Numbered from the stretch's first letter, positions 50,468-58,231 are shown. The stretch is DNA of 64,000 bases from Paraburkholderia eburnea (GCF_002917095.1 NZ_PQGA01000002.1:124001-188000); one strand, 5' to 3'. The notes: generated from the letters alone by a model not told the origin. Numbers and translations are program-made.

Positions 50468-50778
50468 TGACGGCTGGTCTTCAGATCTTTGACGCGAGCG
50501 GAAACATCGTTCTCGATGCAACGTATCGCGTGATGCGGCTGGCTGGATTCACACAGATCTATGGCGGCACGAACGGGAGTGTTGTCGACAGTCGGTTGGC
50601 GCAGGGTGGCTGGTTTGCGTTTCAGCCAAGTTGGACGCGCGGCGACGGGTATTTGTCAGGCGGCTGCATCGTTCCGCGCTTCACGTTGAGCGGAAACACA
50701 CTCTTGTGGACGTGGAGCGCAAAAAACAGCACCTATGACATTTATCAAGACGGATACATCGTCTATGGGGGGGGTTGA
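50467..50778 (+). CDS. Tail fibre accessory protein (103 residues)
   Basis: It starts with GLQIFDASGNIVLDATYRVM, a module that also occurs in the middle of the next gene product. ATG 50467 overlaps the J stop (TAATG). It is probably a small tail-tip protein that docks on J. It is Gly/Tyr-rich and beta-type. Confidence 0.65.
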   Translation: MTAGLQIFDASGNIVLDATYRVMRLAGFTQIYGGTNGSVVDSRLAQGGWFAFQPSWTRGDGYLSGGCIVPRFTLSGNTLLWTWSAKNSTYDIYQDGYIVYGGG

Positions 50779-51527
50779 TGACCGCTGGATTCCAGGCGTG
50801 GACGGATAGCGGACTAGTGCAGATCGACGGCACTTCGCAAAACTTCGCGCTGCGCCAGACTCTCAGTGTCACGACGGGCGCTGGATCTGTGAACGTCGGA
50901 AAGTCGAATGCTGGCATTCAATACACACTCGCCGCCAACGTCGCGAATATAACCGTGTCGGCTGTCGCTCCGCTTATTGCTCTATATAGCCCGAATGCGT
51001 ACGCAACCATCCTCAAGTGCTACAACAATACGAATGGCACGTGGTCCATTCAGATCTGGTCGAGTTCAGCAACCACGGTAACGGTCTATGTGTTTGATCA
51101 GTCCGTGGCGGCCGCGCCGTCTGGCGCAGGATACGGTCTGCAGGTGTTCGATGAGAGCGGCAACCTGATCGCCGACGCGCGCCAGCGGCTCGCGCGCGTG
51201 CTGGACGTCCAGAGCGGAAACATCATGGGCGCGGGGCCTGGGTGGGGTCAGTGGAATCAGGTAGACCTGAAACAGTACTCGTTCGGACCTTACACCGGCG
51301 TGAGCAAGATCGGCGTCGCTGCGATCGCAACAGCGTGGGTTTCTGCGCCGGCGGGCGGCAACAATAGCGGCTGGTACAACGTGAGCGCCCTACAAACAGT
51401 CGGCAACACCATCAATTTTCAATACGCCTATAACGCGGTCGGCAACACAACGCATCCGGGAAACAACACGTGCTTCGGGTCGCAATACGACTGGCAGTTT
51501 CTGGCAATCGATTTGAGCAATCTTTAA
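50778..51527 (+). CDS. Tail fibre-like protein (249 residues)
   Basis: The N-terminal half is a Ser/Thr/Ala-rich beta domain. The second half begins GLQVFDESGNLIADARQRLA, the same module as in the preceding gene, and ends in an aromatic-rich domain. ATG 50778 overlaps the previous stop (TGATG). It appears to be a duplicated or extended version of the small upstream fibre protein. A receptor-related role is inferred. Confidence 0.65.
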   Translation: MTAGFQAWTDSGLVQIDGTSQNFALRQTLSVTTGAGSVNVGKSNAGIQYTLAANVANITVSAVAPLIALYSPNAYATILKCYNNTNGTWSIQIWSSSATTVTVYVFDQSVAAAPSGAGYGLQVFDESGNLIADARQRLARVLDVQSGNIMGAGPGWGQWNQVDLKQYSFGPYTGVSKIGVAAIATAWVSAPAGGNNSGWYNVSALQTVGNTINFQYAYNAVGNTTHPGNNTCFGSQYDWQFLAIDLSNL

Positions 51528-51540
51528 CTGGAGAAACACG

Positions 51541-51855
51541 ATGCCGATTAAAAAGGATTACGAAACGCCGTCGACCGGCGCAGTCGCTAGCTATCACGTT
51601 ACGGGACTGGTGACGCTCGATGCCACGGCTAAGACGACCATGGCGATGGTGTATTCGTATCTGAGCGCTGACGCGCGCGCGGCGGGCAAGGCGCCTATGT
51701 ACACGCAACAGATCCCGGTGACGGGACTGCCGCCCGATGGGCAGGATGCTTTCGCATACGCGGATCAGCAACTCATCGTCGCGCCCGCGAGCGACGACTC
51801 TGCCGCACTGAACCCGGCGCGTAGCGTTTTCGTTGGTGGCGATGTCGTTACCTAA
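51541..51855 (+). CDS. Phage tail protein (104 residues)
   Basis: A small beta-rich protein (TPSTGAVASYHVTGLVTLDA; MAMVYSYLSADARAAGKAPM). It follows the fibre gene by 13 bases with a GGAGA-type site. Similar proteins close the tail operon in Burkholderia lambdoid phages. A terminator follows. The exact role is unknown. Confidence 0.6.
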   Translation: MPIKKDYETPSTGAVASYHVTGLVTLDATAKTTMAMVYSYLSADARAAGKAPMYTQQIPVTGLPPDGQDAFAYADQQLIVAPASDDSAALNPARSVFVGGDVVT

Positions 51856-51878
51856 GCATCCGCAGGACAGAAATCAAC

Positions 51879-51901
51879 GCCGCCCGCGAGGCGGCCTTTT
51901 T
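51879..51901 (+). terminator. Rho-independent terminator after the tail genes
   Basis: GCCGCC - CGCGA - GGCGGC followed by CTTTTTAT. It separates tail genes from the lysis cassette, which therefore needs read-through or its own promoter. Confidence 0.82.
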
Positions 51902-51918
51902 ATTTCCGGGGGGGATAG

Positions 51919-52131
51919 ATGCGAGTGAGCCCGACAGAAGCCGCGAGCTACGCCGGTAGTGGTGTAGCGATGGCGTCGTCTTTGACGTTGACCGATGTCG
52001 GCGTGATTGTCGGTATCGGGACTGCAGTGCTGACGTTTTCTCTCAACGCGTACTTCATGTGGCGCAAGGATCAGCGCGAACAGCGCGAGTCGGATGCACG
52101 TCTGCACGAACTGGAGGAACACGGTGGCTAG
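51919..52131 (+). CDS. Holin-like small membrane protein (70 residues)
   Basis: One or two hydrophobic segments (about 10-45, strongest GVIVGIGTAVLTFSLNAYFM) are followed by a highly charged C-terminus (WRKDQREQRESDARLHELEE). A short membrane protein directly before an endolysin gene fits a holin or pinholin. A G-rich site precedes ATG 51919. It overlaps the endolysin start by 8 bases. Confidence 0.75.
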   Translation: MRVSPTEAASYAGSGVAMASSLTLTDVGVIVGIGTAVLTFSLNAYFMWRKDQREQRESDARLHELEEHGG

Positions 52132-52621
52132 TGGAGCGAAGAAAACGCTTGTGGGTGTTGTGGGGGCCGCGACAGCGGCCCTTTTAGTTTCTGTCGTGCC
52201 GAAGTTCGAAGGGGTCGTGTTGCGCGGGTATCTCGATCCGGTAGGGATTCCCACGAAGTGCATGGGCGACACGCACGACGTCGTGGTTGGCAAGCGCTAC
52301 AGCGAAGCCGAGTGCCGCGAGTCGTTGGAGGCGCAACTTATCGCTCACGCGGAGCCGGTGCTTAAGTGCACACCGTGGCTGAAGGGGCGCACGTACCAGC
52401 TCGGCGCCGCTGTGAGCTTTGCCTACAGCATCGGTACGGGTGCGTACTGTGGCAGCACGACGGCGCGTCGATTCAACGCAGGCGATTACCGCGGCGCGTG
52501 CAAGGCGATGAACGAGTCGGACGCGGGCAAGCCGCAGTGGGTGACCGCGCGCGGTCAGGTGTTGCCCGGCCTGGTGAAACGCCGCGCCGACGAGCGCGCT
52601 ATCTGTGAGAGGGGGCTTTGA
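52124..52621 (+). CDS. Phage lysozyme (GH24) with SAR signal-anchor
   Basis: A 165-residue endolysin. A weakly hydrophobic Ala/Val-rich N-terminal helix (about 8-26) is of the signal-arrest-release type. The catalytic triad E29-(8)-D38-(5)-T44 lies in FEGVVLRGYLDPVGIPTKCM, as in R21-type lysozymes. It cuts peptidoglycan after release from the membrane. GTG 52124 is preferred, with GGAGG 7 bases upstream, inside the end of the holin gene. Confidence 0.9.
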   Translation: MASGAKKTLVGVVGAATAALLVSVVPKFEGVVLRGYLDPVGIPTKCMGDTHDVVVGKRYSEAECRESLEAQLIAHAEPVLKCTPWLKGRTYQLGAAVSFAYSIGTGAYCGSTTARRFNAGDYRGACKAMNESDAGKPQWVTARGQVLPGLVKRRADERAICERGL

Positions 52622-53172
52622 TGCTGGCATTCCTGAAATTGACGTGGCCGTACCTGCTAGTTGCGCTGATCGGCGCGGCGATAGGCTTCGGCGCCGAACA
52701 CGTGATCGCTGGTCGACAACTGGCCGTCGAGCAGGCCGCACACGCGCAAGACAACGAGAAGGCAGCGAGCGACATGCTCAACGTGTCGCGCGCGGCGCTC
52801 AATGGCGAGCAGCGCGCAATTGATTCTCACAACCAGGCCGCGTCGGCGGTCGCAGCGGCGGATGCCGCGGCCACGAAGGAGAAGGAAGCTCATGAGGCTG
52901 ATAACCGCAAGTATCGCAGCGCTCTCGCTACTGGCACTGAGCGCGTGCGCGTCGCAGTGCGCAACTGCGTTCCAACCGGTCCCGGCATCGTCGCCGGATC
53001 TCCCGGCGCCGCCGGCGTGGGCGATGGTGGCGCCGCCGTCGCAGACCTCGACCCAGCGGTTGCAGAGCGCGTTTTCGGGGTCGCTGGAGACGACCAGCGC
53101 GAAATCGACAAAGTGAAGGCGCTGCAGGCATACGTCTGCGCAGTGCGCCCGAAGACGCCTGGTTGTTCGTAG
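52621..53172 (+). CDS. Rz-like i-spanin
   Basis: A 183-residue inner-membrane spanin: an N-terminal transmembrane helix (LTWPYLLVALIGAAIGFGAE), then a long periplasmic coiled coil rich in Ala/Glu/Gln/Lys (about 35-110). It links to the o-spanin to fuse the two membranes at lysis. ATG 52621 overlaps the lysozyme stop (TGATG). It contains the Rz1 gene in another frame. Confidence 0.85.
   Translation: MLAFLKLTWPYLLVALIGAAIGFGAEHVIAGRQLAVEQAAHAQDNEKAASDMLNVSRAALNGEQRAIDSHNQAASAVAAADAAATKEKEAHEADNRKYRSALATGTERVRVAVRNCVPTGPGIVAGSPGAAGVGDGGAAVADLDPAVAERVFGVAGDDQREIDKVKALQAYVCAVRPKTPGCS
52892..53116 (+). CDS. Rz1-like o-spanin lipoprotein, embedded in Rz
   Basis: A 74-residue lipoprotein in a different frame within Rz. 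The signal peptide MRLITASIAALSLLALSACA ends in a lipobox with the acylated cysteine C19, followed by a Pro-rich region (PVPASSPDLPAPPAWAMV). Full nesting inside Rz is the lambda arrangement. AGGAAG lies 5 bases before ATG 52892. Confidence 0.85.
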   Translation: MRLITASIAALSLLALSACASQCATAFQPVPASSPDLPAPPAWAMVAPPSQTSTQRLQSAFSGSLETTSAKSTK

Positions 53173-53250
53173 GCAGATCGTAAACCAGTGTAAACTTTTG
53201 GGGCGGCTGGAGAGGGCCGCGCCAACAAAACCTAGATCCGGGGAACAAGA

Positions 53251-54102
53251 ATGAAAAAGACGCTTCTGGCGGCCTGCCTCTTCACGGTTGGGCTCGCAGC
53301 TTGTGGAGGTGGTGGCGGGAGCAGCGATAGTGCACAGCCTGCGGCCAAGTCGCTGACGATCTCGATGTATGGCAAGCCGATCGTGTCGGCCTCGTCGGCC
53401 ACGGTGGCGCATGCGCAATTCAGCCTGATCTCGGAAGCCGTGGCCGCGGACGCTGCGAACCCGGCATCGGATGCGCAGGCGACGGCCAAATCGCTGACCG
53501 ATGCGCTCGCCGAACGCGGCGTGAAGGCTGACATAACGAATCAGGTGATCGACGGCACCGCTCTGCATCAGATCGTGACCACCGAGTACAACGGTAAGTC
53601 GCCGACGGCGGACCAGTTCAAGACCGACCCCAGCTCGTGGGTGATCGTGAATTTCCAGCTCGACGACATGGTGACACCTGCGAGCGATCCATCGCAGCAG
53701 GCAGCAATGAAGCAGTTCACGGCCGACCTGCTGGTCTTTTCGCAGTGGGCCGCGGTGGCTGGTAAAGCGGTGTTCGTTGTGCAGCCCATTATCACGTGCG
53801 ACACAATGAATTCGGCGGCCAGTGGGCTGTATGCCGCCGAGGGCGCTGCGTTGAGTAACGGTGCGCCCATCCGCTTCATCGGATCGGTTCCGACGGGCTT
53901 CGGCTTCGATACCAACGGCAAGCCGGTTCCGAACACCGGCACGGACCTGTCGCACTACGGTGCGGACTGTCGCACGCCTGACACGTATCTGCAGAACGCG
54001 CTTGTCGACTCAATCGCGGATAGCATCGCGTTCGCTTACAAGGAGTCGAGCAGTACGGGCGCGGCGAGCGATGCTTCGGTGGCCTCTGCCGCATCGCAAT
54101 AA
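53251..54102 (+). CDS. Prophage-borne secreted lipoprotein (283 residues)
   Basis: A signal peptide with lipobox (FTVGLAACGGGGGSS) is followed by a mature alpha/beta domain. The segment order DALAERGVKADITNQVIDGT, SWVIVNFQLDDM, KAVFVVQPI and DCRTPDTYLQNALVDSI loosely recalls an SGNH hydrolase, but the catalytic GDS, ND and DxxH residues are not present, so it would be inactive or unrelated. It is cargo after the lysis genes and possibly expressed in the lysogen. A second, truncated copy lies at 54645-54941. Confidence 0.72.
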   Translation: MKKTLLAACLFTVGLAACGGGGGSSDSAQPAAKSLTISMYGKPIVSASSATVAHAQFSLISEAVAADAANPASDAQATAKSLTDALAERGVKADITNQVIDGTALHQIVTTEYNGKSPTADQFKTDPSSWVIVNFQLDDMVTPASDPSQQAAMKQFTADLLVFSQWAAVAGKAVFVVQPIITCDTMNSAASGLYAAEGAALSNGAPIRFIGSVPTGFGFDTNGKPVPNTGTDLSHYGADCRTPDTYLQNALVDSIADSIAFAYKESSSTGAASDASVASAASQ

Positions 54103-54328
54103 CGCGTCTCCAGCAGAAAAGAGCCGCCGCCCTGAGAGAGGCGCGGCGGACCCAAGCATAGTTGGCCTCTCGTAGCAAACTATGAGACGGGCGCCTTCCG
54201 TGCAAGTAGGCGACCGCTTTCAATGTAGGGCATGAATCGCCCTCAGTCCATGTTCCGAAACTTCGTCGCTGCGTCCATTGCTATCATGGAACCCTGCTAG
54301 TTGGGGTCGTCCTTGAAGCGGAGGGAAT

Positions 54329-54664
54329 GTGGACGAGGAGACGAAAGCCGAGCTGCTGACGTTTCTCGTTGTCGGGCACTTGCTCGCATACGCCCGCTGC
54401 GGCGAATGGCTGCGCACTGACCACCTGATCGAGTCTTGCCAGATTTGGCTGTCGTCGAATGGAGCCCGCTGTGACTGGCTAGATAGGGCAAAGCTCGTCG
54501 GCGCAAGTCATGCCCTCGCACAACGTGCGCAACTTCTGCCATTTCCACAAGATGAAGCCGGCCTATTGCGACTATTCAATCTACAAAAGGGCTGGTTCCT
54601 CGACTATCGCTCGCCCGTCGTCCGCGAAATCCACACGATGAGCGTTGCCTATCTCACCCCCTAG
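54329..54664 (+). CDS. Prophage cargo hypothetical protein (111 residues)
   Basis: GTG 54329 has GGAGG just upstream. The protein is helical with several cysteines (HLLAYARCGEWLRTDHLIES, CDWLDRAKLVGASHALAQRA). No family is recognised. It lies between the intact lipoprotein and the fragment of a second copy, as if inserted into the duplicate. Confidence 0.55.
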   Translation: MDEETKAELLTFLVVGHLLAYARCGEWLRTDHLIESCQIWLSSNGARCDWLDRAKLVGASHALAQRAQLLPFPQDEAGLLRLFNLQKGWFLDYRSPVVREIHTMSVAYLTP

Positions 54665-54941
54665 ATGCAGCACGGCATTCAGCGATGGCGCGCCTATTCC
54701 ATTTATCGGCGCAGTGCCGCAGGGCTTCGGATTCGATACGAACGACAAGCCGATTCCGGACGTCGGGACCGACCTTTCGCGCTATGGCGCTGACTGCCGC
54801 TCGCCGGACGCCTATCTGCAAAACGCATTGCTCGACTCCGTCGCGAAGGACATCGCGGCTATCTACAAGGAGTCGCAGGGCGCCAGCGCAGCGAGCGATA
54901 CCTCGGCCGTATCCGCAGCATCGGCGGCGTCCAGTTCGTAG
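54645..54941 (+). pseudogene. Fragment of a second lipoprotein copy (C-terminal part)
   Basis: From about 54672 the frame reads SDGAPIPFIGAVPQGFGFDT and DLSRYGADCRSPDAYLQNAL, clearly homologous to the C-terminal 90 residues of the 53251-54102 lipoprotein but diverged. The N-terminal two-thirds including the signal peptide are missing, so it is a remnant of a duplication. Confidence 0.75.
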
Positions 54942-54987
54942 CGCTTGGCTTCGCGTTGCTATCATGGCGGCTGTCACATGGAGCCGC

Positions 54988-55251
54988 ATGTGCACGAACT
55001 ATGAGTCAGCGCGCAGCGATCGCCTCTTCAAGCACTTCGGTATCGAGCCACCAAACTCGCCGTGGCGCGATGAGGTCTACAAGGACTATCCCGCGCCGAT
55101 CATTCGCCGAATCGACGGCGCCGAGCAGGCTGACGTGGCCGCGTTCGGCATCGTGCCGCCCAAGCACATCCCGCCGGGTGTTCGCGTGTTCGACACGATG
55201 AACGCGCGCGGAGACGCATATGTTCCTACACCGTGGTCGCCGGTTATCTGA
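54988..55251 (+). pseudogene. Truncated SRAP (YedK/HMCES-type) gene
   Basis: It begins MCTNYESARSDRLFKHFGIE, with the catalytic Cys2 of SOS-response-associated peptidases, and reaches RVFDTMNARGD, including the conserved Asn-Ala-Arg. SRAP proteins crosslink to abasic sites in single-stranded DNA and are about 220 residues long. Here the frame stops after 87 residues, exactly where the opposing 55258-56004 gene begins, so the C-terminal half has been lost by recombination. Confidence 0.8.
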
Positions 55252-55257
55252 CTCGGC

Positions 55258-56004
55258 CTACCAGCGATGCCAGATGATCATCGGAAGGAGGCGCAGAAGG
55301 CCGCAAAGGATAACAGGGGCGAGCACAACAAAGCTGATCGCCTTGATATATAGCGGCATTGCTTTCTTTCCCTTGCTGAGACGCCTCGCGGACCAGCCTT
55401 GGACATAGAAGGTGAGAGGCAGGGTGAGCAGCCCGACGATGCCCAAGGAGATCGGGTGCCGGTACATGTCGAGCCTAGTGATTGCATCTACCAACGCCTG
55501 GAAAGACGGGAATCCACGAGACGTTACCCATCCGAACAGTTCAAGCAGCAGCGTGTACACGCAGAAGCACGTGACAAGCAGGCTAACTGTTCCGCGAAAC
55601 CCGAATTTGACCTGGACGCCAGCCCCAAAAGTTCTTGCTGCCCGCATTGCCTTTACGTACGCGAGGACAGGTAGCGCGAACACCACGATCAACAGGCTCC
55701 AAAAAAACTCCCCGAATGGCCCTGCGACAAAAATGCAAGCGAACAGCAGTACGATTGCCGCGAGAATAGTGCCGGCCTCAAGGGGATTCTTCCAATCCAC
55801 ATGTGCGAATGCCCCTTCGTAGCCGGAGGCAGACTGCCCGCGGCTCTTCGAGCTAGGCATCATGCCGGCGATAAGCCATTGTTGAAATAGGGCTGGATTC
55901 GACGGCGGGACCGGGAAAGTGCGAGGGCTGACCTCTCCTCCCATTAGCTTATGGCCCGTAAGATAGCTGTCGTAAAGGTCGGTCTTATGTTCGTTATTGT
56001 CCAT
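55258..56004 (-). CDS. Multi-span membrane protein, prophage cargo (248 residues)
   Basis: The N-terminal 75 residues are polar (YDSYLTGHKLMGGEVSPRTF). About five hydrophobic helices follow (AGTILAAIVLLFACIFVAGP; FFWSLLIVVFALPVLAYV; GTVSLLVTCFCVYTLLLELF; ISLGIVGLLTLPLTFYV; ISFVVLAPVILCGLLRLL). GC is lower than in the host, as expected for a transferred gene. It is leftward, opposite to the tail operon. No family is recognised; membrane-bound exclusion or defence effectors are typical at this site, but that is inference. Confidence 0.62.
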   Translation of the reverse strand: MDNNEHKTDLYDSYLTGHKLMGGEVSPRTFPVPPSNPALFQQWLIAGMMPSSKSRGQSASGYEGAFAHVDWKNPLEAGTILAAIVLLFACIFVAGPFGEFFWSLLIVVFALPVLAYVKAMRAARTFGAGVQVKFGFRGTVSLLVTCFCVYTLLLELFGWVTSRGFPSFQALVDAITRLDMYRHPISLGIVGLLTLPLTFYVQGWSARRLSKGKKAMPLYIKAISFVVLAPVILCGLLRLLPMIIWHRW

Positions 56005-56208
56005 TGAAGAACTTAGAATTGTTTGTCGTGAACGTTTCTGTTGAGCGAGCAGATAGCATTCTGCGCCCGGCCTTTGATAGATCGAAAACTGGCGCCCCAA
56101 CACGTGTCCCTGTCATCCGCGTCAGTACGCCACGCTGGCACAATACCACGGGCGCTTGGCGTCGGCTGCATTACTGTAACCGCAAGCATGCTGTTGGCAC
56201 TTCCGGTG

Positions 56209-56487
56209 CTATCGGCTTTCTTTCTTCTCTCTATTGCGGCGTTCAAGTATCTCGTCAACCATGGCCCACTGACGCTCTGTTGGCGGGTCTGTCAAACACG
56301 GCTCGGCATCGAGTTCGCGATTGAAGCACTCCCATACCGAATTCGGCAGCGCGCCGCCGCTCGGCTCTAAGAATCGTCGAATCTGATTAGCCCGCCTGAC
56401 CGTCGATCGCAATCGGTGAATCTCCCACAGCAATTCGAGTACGCCCGGGCTTGGGTGCTCGTCCAAGGAGTAGTGGCCCGTGCTCAC
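56209..56487 (-). CDS. Prophage cargo hypothetical protein (92 residues)
   Basis: GTG 56487 starts a helical charged protein (GVLELLWEIHRLRSTVRRAN; PTERQWAMVDEILERRNREK). It is divergent from the XRE-ImmA gene, and a LexA box lies 14 bases upstream, so both may be SOS-linked. A plus-strand open frame overlaps it but has no ribosome-binding site. No family is recognised. Confidence 0.5.
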   Translation of the reverse strand: MSTGHYSLDEHPSPGVLELLWEIHRLRSTVRRANQIRRFLEPSGGALPNSVWECFNRELDAEPCLTDPPTERQWAMVDEILERRNREKKESR

Positions 56488-56500
56488 GGTGGGCTTGGTC

Positions 56501-56516
56501 CTGTATATATGTACAG
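56501..56516. promoter_or_regulatory. LexA (SOS) box upstream of the XRE-ImmA gene
   Basis: CTGTATATATGTACAG: CTGT-N8-ACAG with an alternating AT centre, nearly the ideal LexA operator. It is 43 bases before ATG 56559 and 14 bases before the divergent GTG at 56487. Confidence 0.75.
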
Positions 56517-56521
56517 TAAAC

Positions 56522-56549
56522 TTGCGAAATTTCGAAATTTCGATAAAAT
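56522..56549 (+). promoter_or_regulatory. Promoter of the XRE-ImmA gene with two CGAAATTTCG palindromes
   Basis: Possible -35 TTGCGA (56522-56527) and -10 TAAAAT (56544-56549), 16 bases apart. Two perfect 10-bp palindromes CGAAATTTCG (56525-56534 and 56533-56542) overlap by two bases and fill the spacer, the expected place for autorepression by the XRE domain. Transcription would start 3-5 bases before the ATG. Confidence 0.62.
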
Positions 56550-56558
56550 GCCGTTACT

Positions 56559-57692
56559 ATGAGCGACTACAAGACACCAGGGCAACTGATCGAAGCATTG
56601 CTGGCAGAGCGAGGTTGGACCCAGCGGCTCCTTGCTGTGGTACTGGATATGAGCGAGTCCACTACGAACAAGCTCATTTCGGGCAAGCAGGCGGTTTCTG
56701 CTGAGATTGCGTTGTTGTTGGAAGAAGTGTTTGAGACGCCTGCGGAGCGGTTTCTGTCCTTACAGAAAGACTTTGACTTGGCGCGCGCGCGCCTGGTATC
56801 GAGACCTGATCCCGGGAGGGCAACGCGTGCGGAAGTGTTTCGCGGTTTGCCGGTTGCGGAGATGATAAAAAGAAGGTGGATTGATGCAACGGACATTAAG
56901 GACATCCAGTCAGTAGAGGCCTCACTGGCAAAATTTTTCCGTGTATCGACAATCGGCGACATTGAATTTCTGCCTCACGCAGCAAAGAAAACGGCTGTCG
57001 GCGGTGAAACAACGCCAGCGCAGTTGGCATGGCTGTACCGCGTGCGCCAAATTGCTGGCGAAATGATGGTCGGCCAATTCTCTCCATTCGGCGTCCGTCG
57101 GGCAATTGAGCAATTGAAACTGCTTGTCCTGTCTGTCGAGGAGGCTCGTAAAGTGCCGCGTGTCTTGGCCGAGGCCGGAATCCGCTTTGTGATTGTGGAG
57201 TCTCTGCCGGGGGCGAAGATTGACGGCGTCTGTTTCTGGTTAGACGATCAGTCGCCCGTGATAGGGATGTCTTTCAGGCATGACCGCATCGACAATTTTT
57301 GGTTTGTACTGCGCCACGAGTTGGAACATGTTCTTCGGGGGCATGGCAAAGAGTTGATCGAAATCGACTCAGAGCTTGAAGGAAGTCGGGCGGGAGTGGG
57401 GAACGATATTTCGGAGCAGGAAAGACAGGCGAACGCTGCCGCTGCGGAATTTTGCATTCCCGCGAAGACGTTGGACGCCTTTATCGCGAGGAAGGCTCCC
57501 TTTTTTGCGGAGCGAGATATTCAGAGCCTTGCTGCTGCACTGAAGATTCACCCGGGATTAGTGGCAGGTCAGTTACAACATCGAACGGGGCGCTACGACA
57601 GATTTCGCGATCATTTGGTGAAGGTTCGTTCCATCATAGCCCCAGGGGCATCCGTGGACGGTTGGGGTGATGTGGCACCAGTGGGCATCTGA
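56559..57692 (+). CDS. XRE HTH - ImmA/IrrE metallopeptidase fusion (377 residues)
   Basis: An N-terminal HigA-type helix-turn-helix (about 8-60; TPGQLIEALLAERGWTQRLL, SESTTNKLISGKQAVS) and a helical linker are followed by a C-terminal ImmA/IrrE zinc-peptidase domain with HELEH at 253-257 and a distal glutamate region (NAAAAEFCIPAKTL). ImmA-type peptidases cleave phage-type repressors after DNA damage. Here repressor-like and peptidase-like domains are fused and the promoter carries a LexA box. No Shine-Dalgarno sequence is present. It forms a two-gene unit with 57704-58192. Confidence 0.85.
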   Translation: MSDYKTPGQLIEALLAERGWTQRLLAVVLDMSESTTNKLISGKQAVSAEIALLLEEVFETPAERFLSLQKDFDLARARLVSRPDPGRATRAEVFRGLPVAEMIKRRWIDATDIKDIQSVEASLAKFFRVSTIGDIEFLPHAAKKTAVGGETTPAQLAWLYRVRQIAGEMMVGQFSPFGVRRAIEQLKLLVLSVEEARKVPRVLAEAGIRFVIVESLPGAKIDGVCFWLDDQSPVIGMSFRHDRIDNFWFVLRHELEHVLRGHGKELIEIDSELEGSRAGVGNDISEQERQANAAAAEFCIPAKTLDAFIARKAPFFAERDIQSLAAALKIHPGLVAGQLQHRTGRYDRFRDHLVKVRSIIAPGASVDGWGDVAPVGI

Positions 57693-57703
57693 AAGGAGTT
57701 CGA

Positions 57704-58192
57704 ATGCAAACGAAAGCTCAGCAATATCAGGCAATTGTTCGGTGGTACAAGGAAGAAACTGGCAAACAGTCGGTCGACATGCACGATGTTGCGCGTTTCG
57801 CGATCAGCAAAGGAGTCAAGCCACCGACGCCAAAAACTCCGGAAGCTTTGCTTGCGGAAAAGCTCTCGGCGGCCTCACGGGAAGAAACGGCTGTAGATAG
57901 CGCAACTGGGCGTCCCTATCGTGTCAACTTTGCTGTAACGCAGTGGAGTGGCAAGGACCAGATGACGCTTTGGCACACGCTGGATGAGGCGCCGCGGAAT
58001 GTTGCACACAAAGGGCTTATGCAACGGCGAGAGCAAATGGTCGGCGATGCGGTCTCACTGTCTGATGATGCAGACCATTGGAACCGCGTTCACCCCGAAG
58101 ACGAAGCGATTCAAATCCCGCTCGACTTCGAGTTCGACGTGATGCTCAGGCGCAACGCTCCCCCAGACGAGGACGAACAGAAGGCTGCGTGA
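57704..58192 (+). CDS. Partner of the XRE-ImmA protein (162 residues, unknown)
   Basis: It begins 11 bases after the XRE-ImmA stop with GGAG 7 bases before ATG 57704. The N-terminal YQAIVRWYKEETGKQSVDMH and VARFAISKGVKPPTPKTPEA look DNA-binding-like. The remainder is acidic, with WHTLDEAPRNVAHKGLMQRR and an acidic C-terminal tail. No toxin family is recognised. Tight linkage suggests it is the substrate, effector or regulator of the peptidase. A strong terminator follows. Confidence 0.7.
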   Translation: MQTKAQQYQAIVRWYKEETGKQSVDMHDVARFAISKGVKPPTPKTPEALLAEKLSAASREETAVDSATGRPYRVNFAVTQWSGKDQMTLWHTLDEAPRNVAHKGLMQRREQMVGDAVSLSDDADHWNRVHPEDEAIQIPLDFEFDVMLRRNAPPDEDEQKAA

Positions 58193-58208
58193 TTGACGTC
58201 AACAAAGG

Positions 58209-58231
58209 CCCCGCTTCAAGCGGGGTTTTTT
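58209..58231 (+). terminator. Rho-independent terminator of the XRE-ImmA operon
   Basis: CCCCGCT - TCA - AGCGGGG followed by TTTTTTG, 17 bases after the 162-residue gene. It closes the last operon of the prophage. Confidence 0.92.

Noticed and set aside
41775..52131. Tailocin (phage-tail-like bacteriocin) from a headless prophage
   Set aside because: Tail-tube, chaperone and most of the tape measure are missing along with the head genes, so no functional tail could be assembled.
53251..54102. Functional SGNH/GDSL esterase
   Set aside because: The fold order is suggestive, but the catalytic Ser (GDS), Asn (ND) and Asp-His (DxxH) motifs are not present, so no enzymatic role is claimed.
56041..56370. 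A plus-strand 109-codon frame opposite the 92-residue cargo gene
   Set aside because: It contains a hydrophobic stretch but no ribosome-binding site. The minus-strand frame has better protein-like composition, so the plus frame was left out.
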